64,000 nt of DNA from Aciduricibacillus chroicocephali (GTDB lineage Bacteria; Bacillota; Bacilli; Bacillales; Amphibacillaceae). A program made the position numbers and the translations under genes. The DNA lies in the NCBI RefSeq assembly GCF_030762805.1, contig NZ_CP129113.1:1254001-1318000 (forward strand), written 5' to 3'. This document shows positions 42,897-51,749 of the stretch, piece after piece (position 1 is the first letter of the stretch; each line of letters begins with the position of its first letter). The notes under the pieces are model-generated. The model did no database searches, was not told the DNA's origin, and saw only the letters and a program-made list of their open reading frames with translations.

Positions 42897-45353
42897 TTGG
42901 CAAAAACGGAGAAGTATCTGGATCTTCCTCTTGAAGAAGTGATTGGTGACCGATTTGGCAGATACAGTAAGTATATAATTCAGGATCGAGCGTTGCCGGA
43001 TGTGCGAGATGGCTTGAAACCTGTTCAGAGACGTATTTTATATGCTATGCATGCTGAAAAGAATACGCATGAGAAGAATTTCAGAAAAGCCGCTAAAACT
43101 GTCGGTACAGTTATCGGTAACTATCATCCACACGGTGATACATCTGTTTATGAAGCAATGGTGAGAATGAGCCAGGAGTGGAAAATGCGTCATATTCTCG
43201 TGGAAATGCACGGTAATAACGGAAGTATTGATGGAGACCCACCAGCTGCCATGCGTTATACGGAAGGAAGACTCTCAAGTATCGCTTCAGAACTATTGAA
43301 GGATATTGAGAAGGAAACAGTTGAATTTGTACCGAACTTTGATGATACAACTGCAGAACCGACAGTTTTGCCAGCTAAATTCCCGAATTTACTGGCAAAC
43401 GGTTCAACAGGCATTTCAGCCGGTTATGCTACAGATATTCCGCCGCATAATCTTGGAGAAGTTATTGATGCAGTCATTCGGAAAATTGACAAACCGAACT
43501 TGCCAACGGATGAGTTGCTTAACATTATTAAGGGTCCCGATTTTCCTACAGGGGGCATTGTCCAAGGAAGAGCCGGATTAAAAAAAGCATATGAAACAGG
43601 AAAAGGGAAAGTTGTAGTCAGATCTAAAGCTTTAGTTGAGAAATTGCGAAACGGTCGTGAGCAAATTGTAGTTGAAGAACTACCATACGATGTTAACAAG
43701 GCTAACCTTGTTAAGAAGATGGATGAATTGCGCGCGGATAAAAAGGTTGAAGGCATCCTAGAAGTTCGAGATGAAACAGATAGAACTGGGCTGCGTATCG
43801 TTATTGAGTTGAAAAAAGATGCAAATAGTGACGGTATCCTGAAGTATCTCTATAAGAACACAGATTTGCAGATTGCCTATCATTACAATATGGTCGCAAT
43901 TCAGGATAAAACGCCATCATTGCTCTCACTTTCAAGTATTATTGAAGCGTATATTGCACATCAAAAAGAAGTTGTAACTAGGCAAACACGCTTTGATTTA
44001 AACCGTGCTGAAACGAGAGCTCATATTGTTGAAGGCTTGATTAAAGCCATATCTATCCTGGATGAACTTATTGCACTAATCCGCGCTTCCAAGGATAAAC
44101 AAGATGCAAAGAACTCGATTATGAAGACTTTCGGCTTTACGGAGCGTCAGGCAGAAGCAATCGTTACACTCCAGTTGTATCGTCTGACGAATACTGATAT
44201 TACAGCGCTCGAGGGTGAAGCTGAGGAGCTGAGAGAGCAGATTGCCAAGTTGAAAGCAATTTTAGATAGTGAGAAAAAATTGCTTTCAACAATTAAATCG
44301 GAGCTTCGTCAACTTAAAAAGCAATATGCTACGCCTAGGAAAACAGTTATTGAAGATGAAATTGAAGAGCTTGACTTTAATATAGATGTAACAGTCGCTA
44401 GTGAAGATGTTATCGTTTCAGTAACAAGGGACGGATATATGAAGCGCACAAGCCTGCGTTCATATGGAGCTTCGAATGGTGAAGAACCCGCAATGAAGGA
44501 ACAAGATCATCTGATTGGTCTCTCTGAAATAAATACGACTGATAATGTGCTGGTCTTCACAAACAAAGGAAAGTATATTTCACTCCCAGTTCATGCAATG
44601 CCGGAAATCCGCTGGAAGGATATTGGACAGCATATTTCCAATATCGCTACTGTTGACAGTGATGAACACATCGTAAGGATTATACCAATCCGTAATTTTA
44701 AAGAGTCAAAATATCTCGTTTTCCTAACGAAAAATGGTATGATTAAACGAAGCGAACTGAATCTTTATGAGGCACAACGCTATACAAGAATGCTGATCGC
44801 TCTTAATTTGAAAAAAGAAGATGAATTGCTTGATGTATTTCTTACAAAAGGAGAGCAAGATATATTTATTGCCTCCAACAAAGGGTATGGCCTGCGTTTC
44901 AAGGAATCGGATATTCCAGTCATTGGCCAGCGTGCAGCTGGGGTAAAATCGATGGCATTGCAGGCTGGTGAACATATTGTCGGAGGAGGTACAGTCGCTC
45001 ATAAAGCGAAAGGGTCTCTTTTGACAGTAACAAAACGCGGTGCACAGAAAAAAATGAAACCTGAAGAATTGAAAATGGCGGAACGGGCACAACGTGGCCA
45101 AATCATGTTCCGCGAATTGAAAACTAAGCAAGATAAACTGATTGGCTTTTTCATCACGGAAGTAGAAAAGACTGACATTTTCGTAGAAGCGGAGAATGGA
45201 CAGACGGCTATTATTCATCCGGAAGAATTGCCATTCAGTGAGCGGACGAGCAACGGAAGCTTCATCTTCCATACAAAAGATAAAGCAGCCGCTGTAAGGA
45301 CGCACAAAATTATTGCCTGTAGCAAACCATTTGCGCAGAAAAGCAACAATTAG
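42897..45353 (+). CDS. parC: DNA topoisomerase IV subunit A
   Basis: An 818-residue ParC. The N-terminal catalytic domain has the quinolone-resistance region NYHPHGDTSVYEAMVRMSQE and the nucleophile Tyr in AAMRYTEGRLS. The coiled-coil and C-gate have GFTERQAEAIVTLQLYRLTN. The C-terminal β-propeller includes several blades such as DRDGYMKRTS-like VTRDGYMKRTSLRSYGASN and FVFLTKNGMIKRSELN-like repeats. TTG 42897 is chosen because GGGAGGA lies just upstream. The residues at the usual resistance positions (GDTSVYE) look wild-type. Confidence 0.97.
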   Translation: MAKTEKYLDLPLEEVIGDRFGRYSKYIIQDRALPDVRDGLKPVQRRILYAMHAEKNTHEKNFRKAAKTVGTVIGNYHPHGDTSVYEAMVRMSQEWKMRHILVEMHGNNGSIDGDPPAAMRYTEGRLSSIASELLKDIEKETVEFVPNFDDTTAEPTVLPAKFPNLLANGSTGISAGYATDIPPHNLGEVIDAVIRKIDKPNLPTDELLNIIKGPDFPTGGIVQGRAGLKKAYETGKGKVVVRSKALVEKLRNGREQIVVEELPYDVNKANLVKKMDELRADKKVEGILEVRDETDRTGLRIVIELKKDANSDGILKYLYKNTDLQIAYHYNMVAIQDKTPSLLSLSSIIEAYIAHQKEVVTRQTRFDLNRAETRAHIVEGLIKAISILDELIALIRASKDKQDAKNSIMKTFGFTERQAEAIVTLQLYRLTNTDITALEGEAEELREQIAKLKAILDSEKKLLSTIKSELRQLKKQYATPRKTVIEDEIEELDFNIDVTVASEDVIVSVTRDGYMKRTSLRSYGASNGEEPAMKEQDHLIGLSEINTTDNVLVFTNKGKYISLPVHAMPEIRWKDIGQHISNIATVDSDEHIVRIIPIRNFKESKYLVFLTKNGMIKRSELNLYEAQRYTRMLIALNLKKEDELLDVFLTKGEQDIFIASNKGYGLRFKESDIPVIGQRAAGVKSMALQAGEHIVGGGTVAHKAKGSLLTVTKRGAQKKMKPEELKMAERAQRGQIMFRELKTKQDKLIGFFITEVEKTDIFVEAENGQTAIIHPEELPFSERTSNGSFIFHTKDKAAAVRTHKIIACSKPFAQKSNN

Positions 45354-45370
45354 TCGACGGAGGTGCGAGC

Positions 45371-46513
45371 ATGGATTTTGAATTGTCAGAGGAACAGCGC
45401 GCAGTGAAAGAAAAAGCAGCACAATTTGCTGAAAAGTATATAAAACCGAGAGCTCTAGAAATTGACAAAACGGGAGAATTCCCAGTCGATATCTTCAAAA
45501 AACTTGGCGAGGAAGGATTCATGAAGATTCCTTTCAGTGAAGAATGGGGCGGAGCAGGCGGAGATACACTCTCATATATGCTAGCTGTTGAAGAAATTGC
45601 CAAAGCCTGTGCCAGTACGGGATTGAGCTACGCTGCATCCATTTCTCTCGGCATTAGTCCTATCTACAATTTTGGGACAAAAGAACAGAAAGAAAAATGG
45701 CTTCCTGATTTGATCAGCGGCAAAAAACTCGCTTCATTCGGTTTGACTGAAGTAATGGCGGGATCAGATGCATCAGGTACAGAAACTACTGCAGTGCTGG
45801 AGAACGGTGAGTATGTCATCAACGGCCAAAAACGCTATATTACGAATGCAAGTTATGCAAGTGTCATCCTTGTAACTGCTATTACAGGCGAAACGGCTAA
45901 TGGAAGAAAGCGGATTTCTGGAATTCTTGTACCGACGGATACACCTGGTGTCACAATTAAGAGCGACTACGACAAAATGGGCGTTCGTGGCTCGGACACT
46001 GCTGAAATTAATCTTGAAGATGTACGTGTCCCTGCTGAAAACTTGCTGGGCGGCAAAGAGGACGGATATAAGTTCTTTATGCAGACACTGGATGCTGGGC
46101 GTATTTCAATCGGCGCCAATTCCCTAGGAGTTGCATCTGCAGCTTTTGAATCTTCTCTCGATTACTCTAAAAAACGCAACCAGTTCGGTAATTCACTTTC
46201 AAAATTCCAGGCAATTCAGTTCAAGCTTGCTGATATGGCGATGGAAATTGAACTTGCGCGCAACATGGTGCATAAGGCAGCATGGCTTAAAGATCAAGGC
46301 AAACCTTTTGCGAAAGAAGCAAGTTTTGCTAAGCTATTCGCATCAGAAACAGCAGTAAGAGCGGGGAATGAGGCCATTCAGATTCACGGCGGATATGGTT
46401 ATATGCGTGAAAATGGTGTAGAACGTCATTTGCGTGATGCGAAATTGCTTGTGATTGGTGAAGGAACTTCAGAAATCCAGCGTATTGTCATTGCGAAACA
46501 TCTTGGCTGCTGA
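45371..46513 (+). CDS. Acyl-CoA dehydrogenase
   Basis: A 380-residue FAD-dependent acyl-CoA dehydrogenase of normal length. It contains FGLTEVMAGSDASGTETTAV (flavin and substrate contacts), KMGVRGSDTAEINLEDVRVP and, near the end, AIQIHGGYGYMRENGVERHL with the catalytic Glu region IGEGTSEIQRIVIAKHL. Being first in an operon with a biotin-dependent carboxylase and an enoyl-CoA hydratase, it corresponds to B. subtilis YngJ and probably oxidises isovaleryl-CoA or another branched acyl-CoA. GGAGG precedes ATG 45371, 18 bp after parC. Confidence 0.92.
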   Translation: MDFELSEEQRAVKEKAAQFAEKYIKPRALEIDKTGEFPVDIFKKLGEEGFMKIPFSEEWGGAGGDTLSYMLAVEEIAKACASTGLSYAASISLGISPIYNFGTKEQKEKWLPDLISGKKLASFGLTEVMAGSDASGTETTAVLENGEYVINGQKRYITNASYASVILVTAITGETANGRKRISGILVPTDTPGVTIKSDYDKMGVRGSDTAEINLEDVRVPAENLLGGKEDGYKFFMQTLDAGRISIGANSLGVASAAFESSLDYSKKRNQFGNSLSKFQAIQFKLADMAMEIELARNMVHKAAWLKDQGKPFAKEASFAKLFASETAVRAGNEAIQIHGGYGYMRENGVERHLRDAKLLVIGEGTSEIQRIVIAKHLGC

Positions 46514-46535
46514 CAGCTCGCAGGAGGAATTGTCA

Positions 46536-47885
46536 ATGAGAAAAATTCTAATTGCAAATCGTGGTGAAATTGCATCAAGAATCATTCGTACATGTAAAGA
46601 ACTCGGTATTTTGACTGTAGCAATCTATTCTGAGGCCGATAAAGAGGCTCCTTTTGTGTCGCAGGCTGATGAAGCATACTTGCTTGGTGCGCCTCGTGTC
46701 GAAGAGAGCTATATGGACATGGATAAGGTTTTTGAAATTGCTAATCAGTCAGGTGCAGAGGCAATCCACCCAGGTTATGGCTTCTTTAGTGAAAATGCAG
46801 CTTTTGCCAAACGCTGTAAAGAGGAAGGCATTACATTCATAGGGCCTTCGCCTGAAGTCATTGCAAAAATGGGTAATAAAATTGAAGCAAGATTACTTAT
46901 GAAACAAGCAGGTATGCCTGTTGTTCCTGGCACTGATCAAGCTGTGGAATCTGCTGAAGAAGCGGTAGAAGCAGCAGAAAAGATTGGATACCCGGTTATG
47001 CTGAAAGCTGCCGCTGGCGGTGGAGGAATTGGCATGGTATCTGCTGCTAATCGGGAAGAGTGCGTGAAAGCATTTGCCAGCAACTCCGAGAGGGCCAAAA
47101 GATTCTTTGGCGACGGCTCTATGTTCGTAGAGAAAAAAATAGAAAACGCTCGGCATATAGAAGTACAGATTATTGCGGATGATAATGGAAATGTTATACA
47201 CTTGTTCGATCGTGAGTGTTCCATACAGCGTCGCAACCAGAAGGTAATTGAAGAAGCAGTTTCTCCTTTTCTGTCTGAACAGACAAGAAACGAGATTTGC
47301 ATGAGTGCAGTAAATGCTGCTAAATCAATTGGCTATGTGAATGCTGGAACTTTTGAATTTATTGCTGACGAACAGGAAAATTTCTATTTCCTTGAAATGA
47401 ATACAAGAATTCAGGTGGAGCATCCTGTAACAGAAGAAGTTACAGGTATTGATATTGTTCAAGAGCAACTGAATGTGGCAAGAGGAAAAGCGATATTGAT
47501 TGATCAGTCTGAAGTGAAACGCATAGGTCATGCTATAGAGGCTCGGATTTATGCGGAAGATCCGCACACGTTTTTCCCTTCCCCTGGCAAAATTACAACA
47601 TTGATTGTGCCGGAAATGGAGAACCTGCGCAATGAAGTTGCCGTTGTTGAAGACTATACGGTGACACCATTTTATGACCCGATGATTGCCAAGGTAATTG
47701 CAAGAGGTGAAAATCGTGAAGAAGCTTGTGATGCTTTGATTGCAGGTCTTGAAAAATGGCAGATTGAAGGGATTAAGACGAATAAGCAGATGGTCCTTGA
47801 TATTCTAAAATCTGCTGAATTCAAAGATGGAAATACGACAACAGATTTTGTAGCAAAGTATTATTTGCCGAATAGCAAAAAATAG
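46536..47885 (+). CDS. Biotin carboxylase subunit of an acyl-CoA carboxylase (YngH-like)
   Basis: A 449-residue ATP-grasp biotin carboxylase. It begins MRKILIANRGEIASRIIRTC and includes IHPGYGFFSENAAFAKRC, VMLKAAAGGGGIGMVSAANR (ATP-binding glycine loop), EVQIIADDNGNVIHLFDREC and EMNTRIQVEHPVTEEVTGID. It carboxylates the biotin on the small carrier encoded next. Gene context (acyl-CoA dehydrogenase, hydratase, carboxyltransferase) favours methylcrotonyl-CoA-type carboxylase over the fatty-acid AccC. ATG 46536 has CAGGAGGA upstream. Confidence 0.93.
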   Translation: MRKILIANRGEIASRIIRTCKELGILTVAIYSEADKEAPFVSQADEAYLLGAPRVEESYMDMDKVFEIANQSGAEAIHPGYGFFSENAAFAKRCKEEGITFIGPSPEVIAKMGNKIEARLLMKQAGMPVVPGTDQAVESAEEAVEAAEKIGYPVMLKAAAGGGGIGMVSAANREECVKAFASNSERAKRFFGDGSMFVEKKIENARHIEVQIIADDNGNVIHLFDRECSIQRRNQKVIEEAVSPFLSEQTRNEICMSAVNAAKSIGYVNAGTFEFIADEQENFYFLEMNTRIQVEHPVTEEVTGIDIVQEQLNVARGKAILIDQSEVKRIGHAIEARIYAEDPHTFFPSPGKITTLIVPEMENLRNEVAVVEDYTVTPFYDPMIAKVIARGENREEACDALIAGLEKWQIEGIKTNKQMVLDILKSAEFKDGNTTTDFVAKYYLPNSKK

Positions 47886-47946
47886 AACTAAACGGATTTT
47901 ACAAAAATTTACATCAAGATTTGCATGTTTATAGGAGGAAGCAATA

Positions 47947-48162
47947 ATGCATGAAATTAAAGCTAGTATGGCAGGGAACGTTTGGAAAATAGTTGTCGAA
48001 GCGGGAGAGACTGTCGAAGCTGGTCAAGACGTAGTTATTCTCGAATCAATGAAAATGGAAATTCCGATTAGTACTGAATCTAAAGGTATTGTTAAAGAGA
48101 TTAAAGTAGAGGAAGGCAGCTTTGTAAATGAGGGCGATGTTCTCATCACGCTTGAAGCTTAA
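47947..48162 (+). CDS. Biotin/lipoyl carrier protein (BCCP-like)
   Basis: A 71-residue biotinyl domain: EIKASMAGNVWKIVVEAGET, then ILESMKMEIPISTESKG with the biotinylated Lys in ESMKME. The N-terminal extension of fatty-acid BCCP is absent, so it matches B. subtilis YngHB, which partners an acyl-CoA carboxylase. AGGAGG precedes ATG 47947. It lies between the biotin carboxylase and the hydratase genes. Confidence 0.94.
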   Translation: MHEIKASMAGNVWKIVVEAGETVEAGQDVVILESMKMEIPISTESKGIVKEIKVEEGSFVNEGDVLITLEA

Positions 48163-48186
48163 TGCTGCTCTTAGAGAGGTGCTTGG

Positions 48187-48969
48187 ATGAGTGAATGGAT
48201 TGCTGTCGAGCAGATTTCTGAACATACCTTAGTATTTAAATTAAATCGTCCAGAAGCGGCGAATGCTTTATCTCTGGAATTACTTCATCAACTGAATGGA
48301 TGTCTAGACCGGATACAAGCAGACGATTTACTTAATTGTTTGATTATAACTGGCAGCGGGTCTAAGGCTTTTTGTGCCGGTGCTGACTTGAAAGAACGAC
48401 GTGAAATGAATGGAGAACAGGTAAAGAGTACGGTTAAGCTTATCGGTGACACCTTCCGTAAAATCGAATCTTTGCCAATGCCTACGATTGCAGCAATTAA
48501 TGGGGCGGCATTTGGCGGAGGCCTGGAGCTTGCCCTTGCATGTGATCTACGAGTCATTTCTAAAAACGCAAAAGTCGGGCTTACAGAAACTAGCCTAGCG
48601 ATTATTCCTGGAGGAGGAGGCACTCAAAGACTCCCCCGCTTAATTGGAAAAGGCATGGCTAAGAAAATGATCTTCGAAGCAAAGCCAGTGACTGCAGAGA
48701 AAGCTTTTTCTCTAGGGATTGCTGAAGAACTTGTTGAGGCGGAAGAGCTTATGCCGGCGGCTCTTTCAATAGCTGACAATATATCTGGAAACGGACCTAT
48801 TGCATTGCGTCTCGCTAAGAAGGCAATTGAGGCTGGTCTGGAAACTTCACTTGAATCAGGCTTGCAATTGGAACACGAGCTTTATCTACAAACCTTACAT
48901 ACTGAAGACCGAATTGAAGGTTTGCAAGCTTTCAAAGAAAAGCGCAAACCATGCTACAAAGGAAAATAG
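48187..48969 (+). CDS. Enoyl-CoA hydratase, probable methylglutaconyl-CoA hydratase (YngF-like)
   Basis: A 260-residue crotonase-fold protein. The oxyanion-hole motifs are GSGSKAFCAGADLKERREM and INGAAFGGGLELALACDLRV. The catalytic glutamates lie in GLTETSLAIIPGGGGTQRLPR. Place and partners match the leucine-type degradation operon, where it would hydrate 3-methylglutaconyl-CoA. AGAGAGGTG precedes ATG 48187. The carboxyltransferase gene follows after 17 bp. Confidence 0.9.
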   Translation: MSEWIAVEQISEHTLVFKLNRPEAANALSLELLHQLNGCLDRIQADDLLNCLIITGSGSKAFCAGADLKERREMNGEQVKSTVKLIGDTFRKIESLPMPTIAAINGAAFGGGLELALACDLRVISKNAKVGLTETSLAIIPGGGGTQRLPRLIGKGMAKKMIFEAKPVTAEKAFSLGIAEELVEAEELMPAALSIADNISGNGPIALRLAKKAIEAGLETSLESGLQLEHELYLQTLHTEDRIEGLQAFKEKRKPCYKGK

Positions 48970-48986
48970 CTCCAAGGAGTGGAATT

Positions 48987-50516
48987 ATGTCCTATTTGGA
49001 TAAACATGAAGAAGTTACTTCGCGAATTAAAAGAGGCGGAAAAGAGAAATACCATGAAAAGAATGAAGAAAAAGGCAAACTTTTCGTACGAAAACGTCTA
49101 GAACTTCTTTTTGATGAAGGAACTGAAATAGAGGATGCTATTTTTGCAAATTGTGAAGATCCAACATTGCCGGCCGATGGTGTAGTGACGGCAATTGGGA
49201 CGATCAATGGGCAAAAGGTATGCGCTATTGCCAATGACTCCACTGTAAAAGCAGGATCATGGGGAAAACGGACAGTTGAAAAAATTATACGCATGCAGGA
49301 AACAGCTGAAAAACTGGAAATTCCGCTTATTTACCTTGTTGATTCAGCAGGTGCTCGGATTACAGATCAGATTGAAATGTTCCCTGGCAGGAGAGGTGCC
49401 GGGCGGATCTTCCATAATCAGATCAAATTGTCAGGGCGCATCCCTCAAATCTGTTTGCTCTTTGGTCCATCAGCGGCGGGTGGAGCATACATTCCAGCAT
49501 TTTGTGATATTGTCGTTATGGTTGAAGGGAACGCTTCTATGTATTTGGGCTCTCCACGCATGGCCGAAAAGGTAATTGGCGAAAAGGTCAGCTTGGAAGA
49601 GATGGGTGGTGCCCGCATGCATTGTAGTATATCTGGGTGTGGCGATGTGCTTGCGGAAACTGAAGAAGAAGCAATCGAATTTGCTCGTAAATATTTAGGT
49701 TACTTCCCAGCAAATTATAGACAGAAGCCTGCTCATTCAGATATCGTAAAGCCAAAAGAATTTGAAAAAGGTATCGCTGATATTTTGCCGGAAAACCAGA
49801 ATGCTGCTTTCAATATGCATGACTTGATAGCTCGAATCATTGATGAAGACTCTTTCGTGGAAATTAAAAAGCTTTTCGCAGGCGAAATTATTACGGGGCT
49901 GGCAAGAATGAATGGTATGCCTCTCGGTATTATCGCGAACCAGCCTCGTGTAAAAGGCGGGGTACTTTTCCCTGACTCAGCTGATAAGGCTGCTAAATTT
50001 ATTCAACTATGTGATGCATTCCACATTCCGCTCCTATTCCTTGCAGATGTTCCTGGCTTCATGATTGGTACTAGTGTAGAAAAAGCGGGTATTATCCGCC
50101 ATGGTGCCAAGATGCTTGCATCTATGAGTGAAGCGACTGTACCAAAGATATCTGTCATTGTTAGAAAAGCATATGGTGCTGGGCTTTATGCTATGGCCGG
50201 TCCGGCGTTTGAACCAGATGCCTGTCTGGCACTTCCTACAGCTCAAATTGCGGTAATGGGACCAGAGGCTGCAGTAAATGCTGTCTATGCTAATAAAATT
50301 GCGGAACTTCCTGAAGAGGAAAGGCCTGCTTTTATTAAAGAGAAGCAAGATGAATTTAAAGCAGAAATTGATATTTATCGACTTGCTTCGGAGCTTGTCA
50401 TCGATGATATTGTACAGCCCGATCAATTACGCAAGGAACTTTCTCGCCGCTATGAAACATATAGTACAAAAGATATTCAGTTCACAAAGCGTAAGCATGG
50501 CGTTTATCCTGTTTGA
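48987..50516 (+). CDS. Acyl-CoA carboxylase carboxyltransferase subunit (YngE-like)
   Basis: A 509-residue carboxyltransferase with both crotonase-like halves: PLIYLVDSAGARITDQIEMF and LFGPSAAGGAYIPAFCDIVV in the first, then IPLLFLADVPGFMIGTSVEK and RKAYGAGLYAMAGPAFEPDA in the second. It transfers CO2 from biotin to an acyl-CoA such as methylcrotonyl-CoA, propionyl-CoA or geranyl-type substrates. The neighbours favour methylcrotonyl-CoA. ATG 48987 has CCAAGGAGTGG upstream. It ends the operon before a terminator. No HMG-CoA lyase gene is present. Confidence 0.93.
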   Translation: MSYLDKHEEVTSRIKRGGKEKYHEKNEEKGKLFVRKRLELLFDEGTEIEDAIFANCEDPTLPADGVVTAIGTINGQKVCAIANDSTVKAGSWGKRTVEKIIRMQETAEKLEIPLIYLVDSAGARITDQIEMFPGRRGAGRIFHNQIKLSGRIPQICLLFGPSAAGGAYIPAFCDIVVMVEGNASMYLGSPRMAEKVIGEKVSLEEMGGARMHCSISGCGDVLAETEEEAIEFARKYLGYFPANYRQKPAHSDIVKPKEFEKGIADILPENQNAAFNMHDLIARIIDEDSFVEIKKLFAGEIITGLARMNGMPLGIIANQPRVKGGVLFPDSADKAAKFIQLCDAFHIPLLFLADVPGFMIGTSVEKAGIIRHGAKMLASMSEATVPKISVIVRKAYGAGLYAMAGPAFEPDACLALPTAQIAVMGPEAAVNAVYANKIAELPEEERPAFIKEKQDEFKAEIDIYRLASELVIDDIVQPDQLRKELSRRYETYSTKDIQFTKRKHGVYPV

Positions 50517-50519
50517 GTA

Positions 50520-50552
50520 AAGAAGAGTGCTGGTCATTCGGCACTCTTCTTT
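50520..50552 (+). terminator. Rho-independent terminator of the carboxylase operon
   Basis: GAAGAGTGC/GCACTCTTC hairpin with a 10-nt loop, followed by TTT. Confidence 0.9.
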
Positions 50553-50595
50553 ACTATGTTATAATATAATTATGTAAACTAAAGGAGTGTTCTTT

Positions 50596-51453
50596 TTGAA
50601 AAATATAATGCTCGTTGATGGTATGGCATTGCTGTTCCGTGGCTTTTTTGCAACTTCATTCAGAGGTAATTTCATGCTTAACAATAGTGGAACTCCAACC
50701 AATGGAGTTTACCAATTTACTAGATACTTGCTTGATGCGGCTGAATATTTCCAGCCTTCACATCTAATCTGCTGCTGGGACATGGGAAGTAAAACATTCC
50801 GTACAGAACTTTTTACAGATTACAAAGCGAATCGCGGTGCTCCTCCTGAAGAACTAATTCCGCAATTTGAAATGGCAAAAGAGGTCGCTGAGATTCTTGA
50901 AATTCCCAATGTTGGTATTGACAATTTTGAAGCGGATGATTGTATCGGAACATTGGCACAGTTGTATGCGGTTGATAATACAGTAACAATCCTAACAGGA
51001 GATCAGGATATTCTTCAACTTGTACAGCCGGGCATTGAAGTGGCAATTATGCGAAAAGGAATGGGAAATTATGAAGTGTTTACAGCTGATAATTTCCAAG
51101 AAAAGAGAGGACTCCAACCTAGTCAGATTATTGATTTGAAAGGATTGATGGGGGATACTTCTGATAACTATCCAGGAGTTAAAGGGATCGGTGAAAAGAC
51201 TGCACTTAAACTCCTCCAGGAACATAAGACGATTGACTTGATTCTTGAACAGTTGGATCAGCTTCCTAAAGGAGTAAGAACAAAAATTGAAAATGATTTG
51301 GACATGTTGCATGTTTCTAGGGAACTTGCTGCAATCAAATGTGATGTAGAAATAGAGTGTCCACTTGAACGTGCTGAGTGGAAATACGACAGGGAAATCG
51401 TCAGGACAACACTTTTAGAAAAAGATTTAGAAAGAATTGCAAAGTTAGTTTGA
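50596..51453 (+). CDS. 5'-3' exonuclease (YpcP-like)
   Basis: A 285-residue FEN/PIN-like 5' nuclease, homologous to the N-terminal exonuclease domain of DNA polymerase I. Metal-binding acidic residues lie in MLVDGMALLFRGFF, CCWDMGSKTFRTEL, DNFEADDCIGTLAQL, LTGDQDILQLV and GLMGDTSDNYPGVKGIGEKT, the last also carrying the helix-hairpin-helix. It should remove RNA primers or flaps. TTG 50596 is chosen because AGGAG lies 8 bp upstream. The gene is monocistronic. Confidence 0.93.
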   Translation: MKNIMLVDGMALLFRGFFATSFRGNFMLNNSGTPTNGVYQFTRYLLDAAEYFQPSHLICCWDMGSKTFRTELFTDYKANRGAPPEELIPQFEMAKEVAEILEIPNVGIDNFEADDCIGTLAQLYAVDNTVTILTGDQDILQLVQPGIEVAIMRKGMGNYEVFTADNFQEKRGLQPSQIIDLKGLMGDTSDNYPGVKGIGEKTALKLLQEHKTIDLILEQLDQLPKGVRTKIENDLDMLHVSRELAAIKCDVEIECPLERAEWKYDREIVRTTLLEKDLERIAKLV

Positions 51454-51465
51454 TTCATACGTATA

Positions 51466-51508
51466 GAAAACCCGGCTGCCAGCGAAATACGGCAGCCGGG
51501 TTTTTGTA
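51466..51508 (+). terminator. Strong rho-independent terminator
   Basis: AAAACCCGGCTGCC pairs with GGCAGCCGGGTTTT, followed by TTG. Confidence 0.95.
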
Positions 51509-51577
51509 TACCCAATAAAATCTGTCTATACCTCCTGGATAATCTAAATACCCTTGCAATAATCAAAATACTTTATA

Positions 51578-51627
51578 GGGTATATGTTTAAAGTTCAAGG
51601 GTATATATTTTATGCTTATAGGTATAT
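51578..51627. promoter_or_regulatory. Three GGGTATAT repeats at 21-bp spacing
   Basis: GGGTATAT occurs at 51578 and 51599, and AGGTATAT at 51620, exactly 21 bp apart (two helical turns). Inverted ATACC(C/T) motifs lie at about 51527 and 51548, again near 21 bp. The regular phasing suggests cooperative binding of a regulator upstream of the FAD/Rieske oxidoreductase gene. Confidence 0.6.
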
Positions 51628-51749
51628 AAGCTGGAACATGAGGTATAACGGGCTTTTTTATGATTTCTGAGAAATGCTCGTGTTTATTAGGAATTCAAAA
51701 GGGAACAGCATTTTTAGCAATTACATTCATAAAGGAGTTGACGCATAAC

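Noticed and set aside
51578-51606. Possible SigB promoter (GTTTAA then GGGTAT)
   Set aside because: The two elements are only 7 bp apart, whereas SigB promoters need about 12-15 bp. The phased-repeat explanation fits better.
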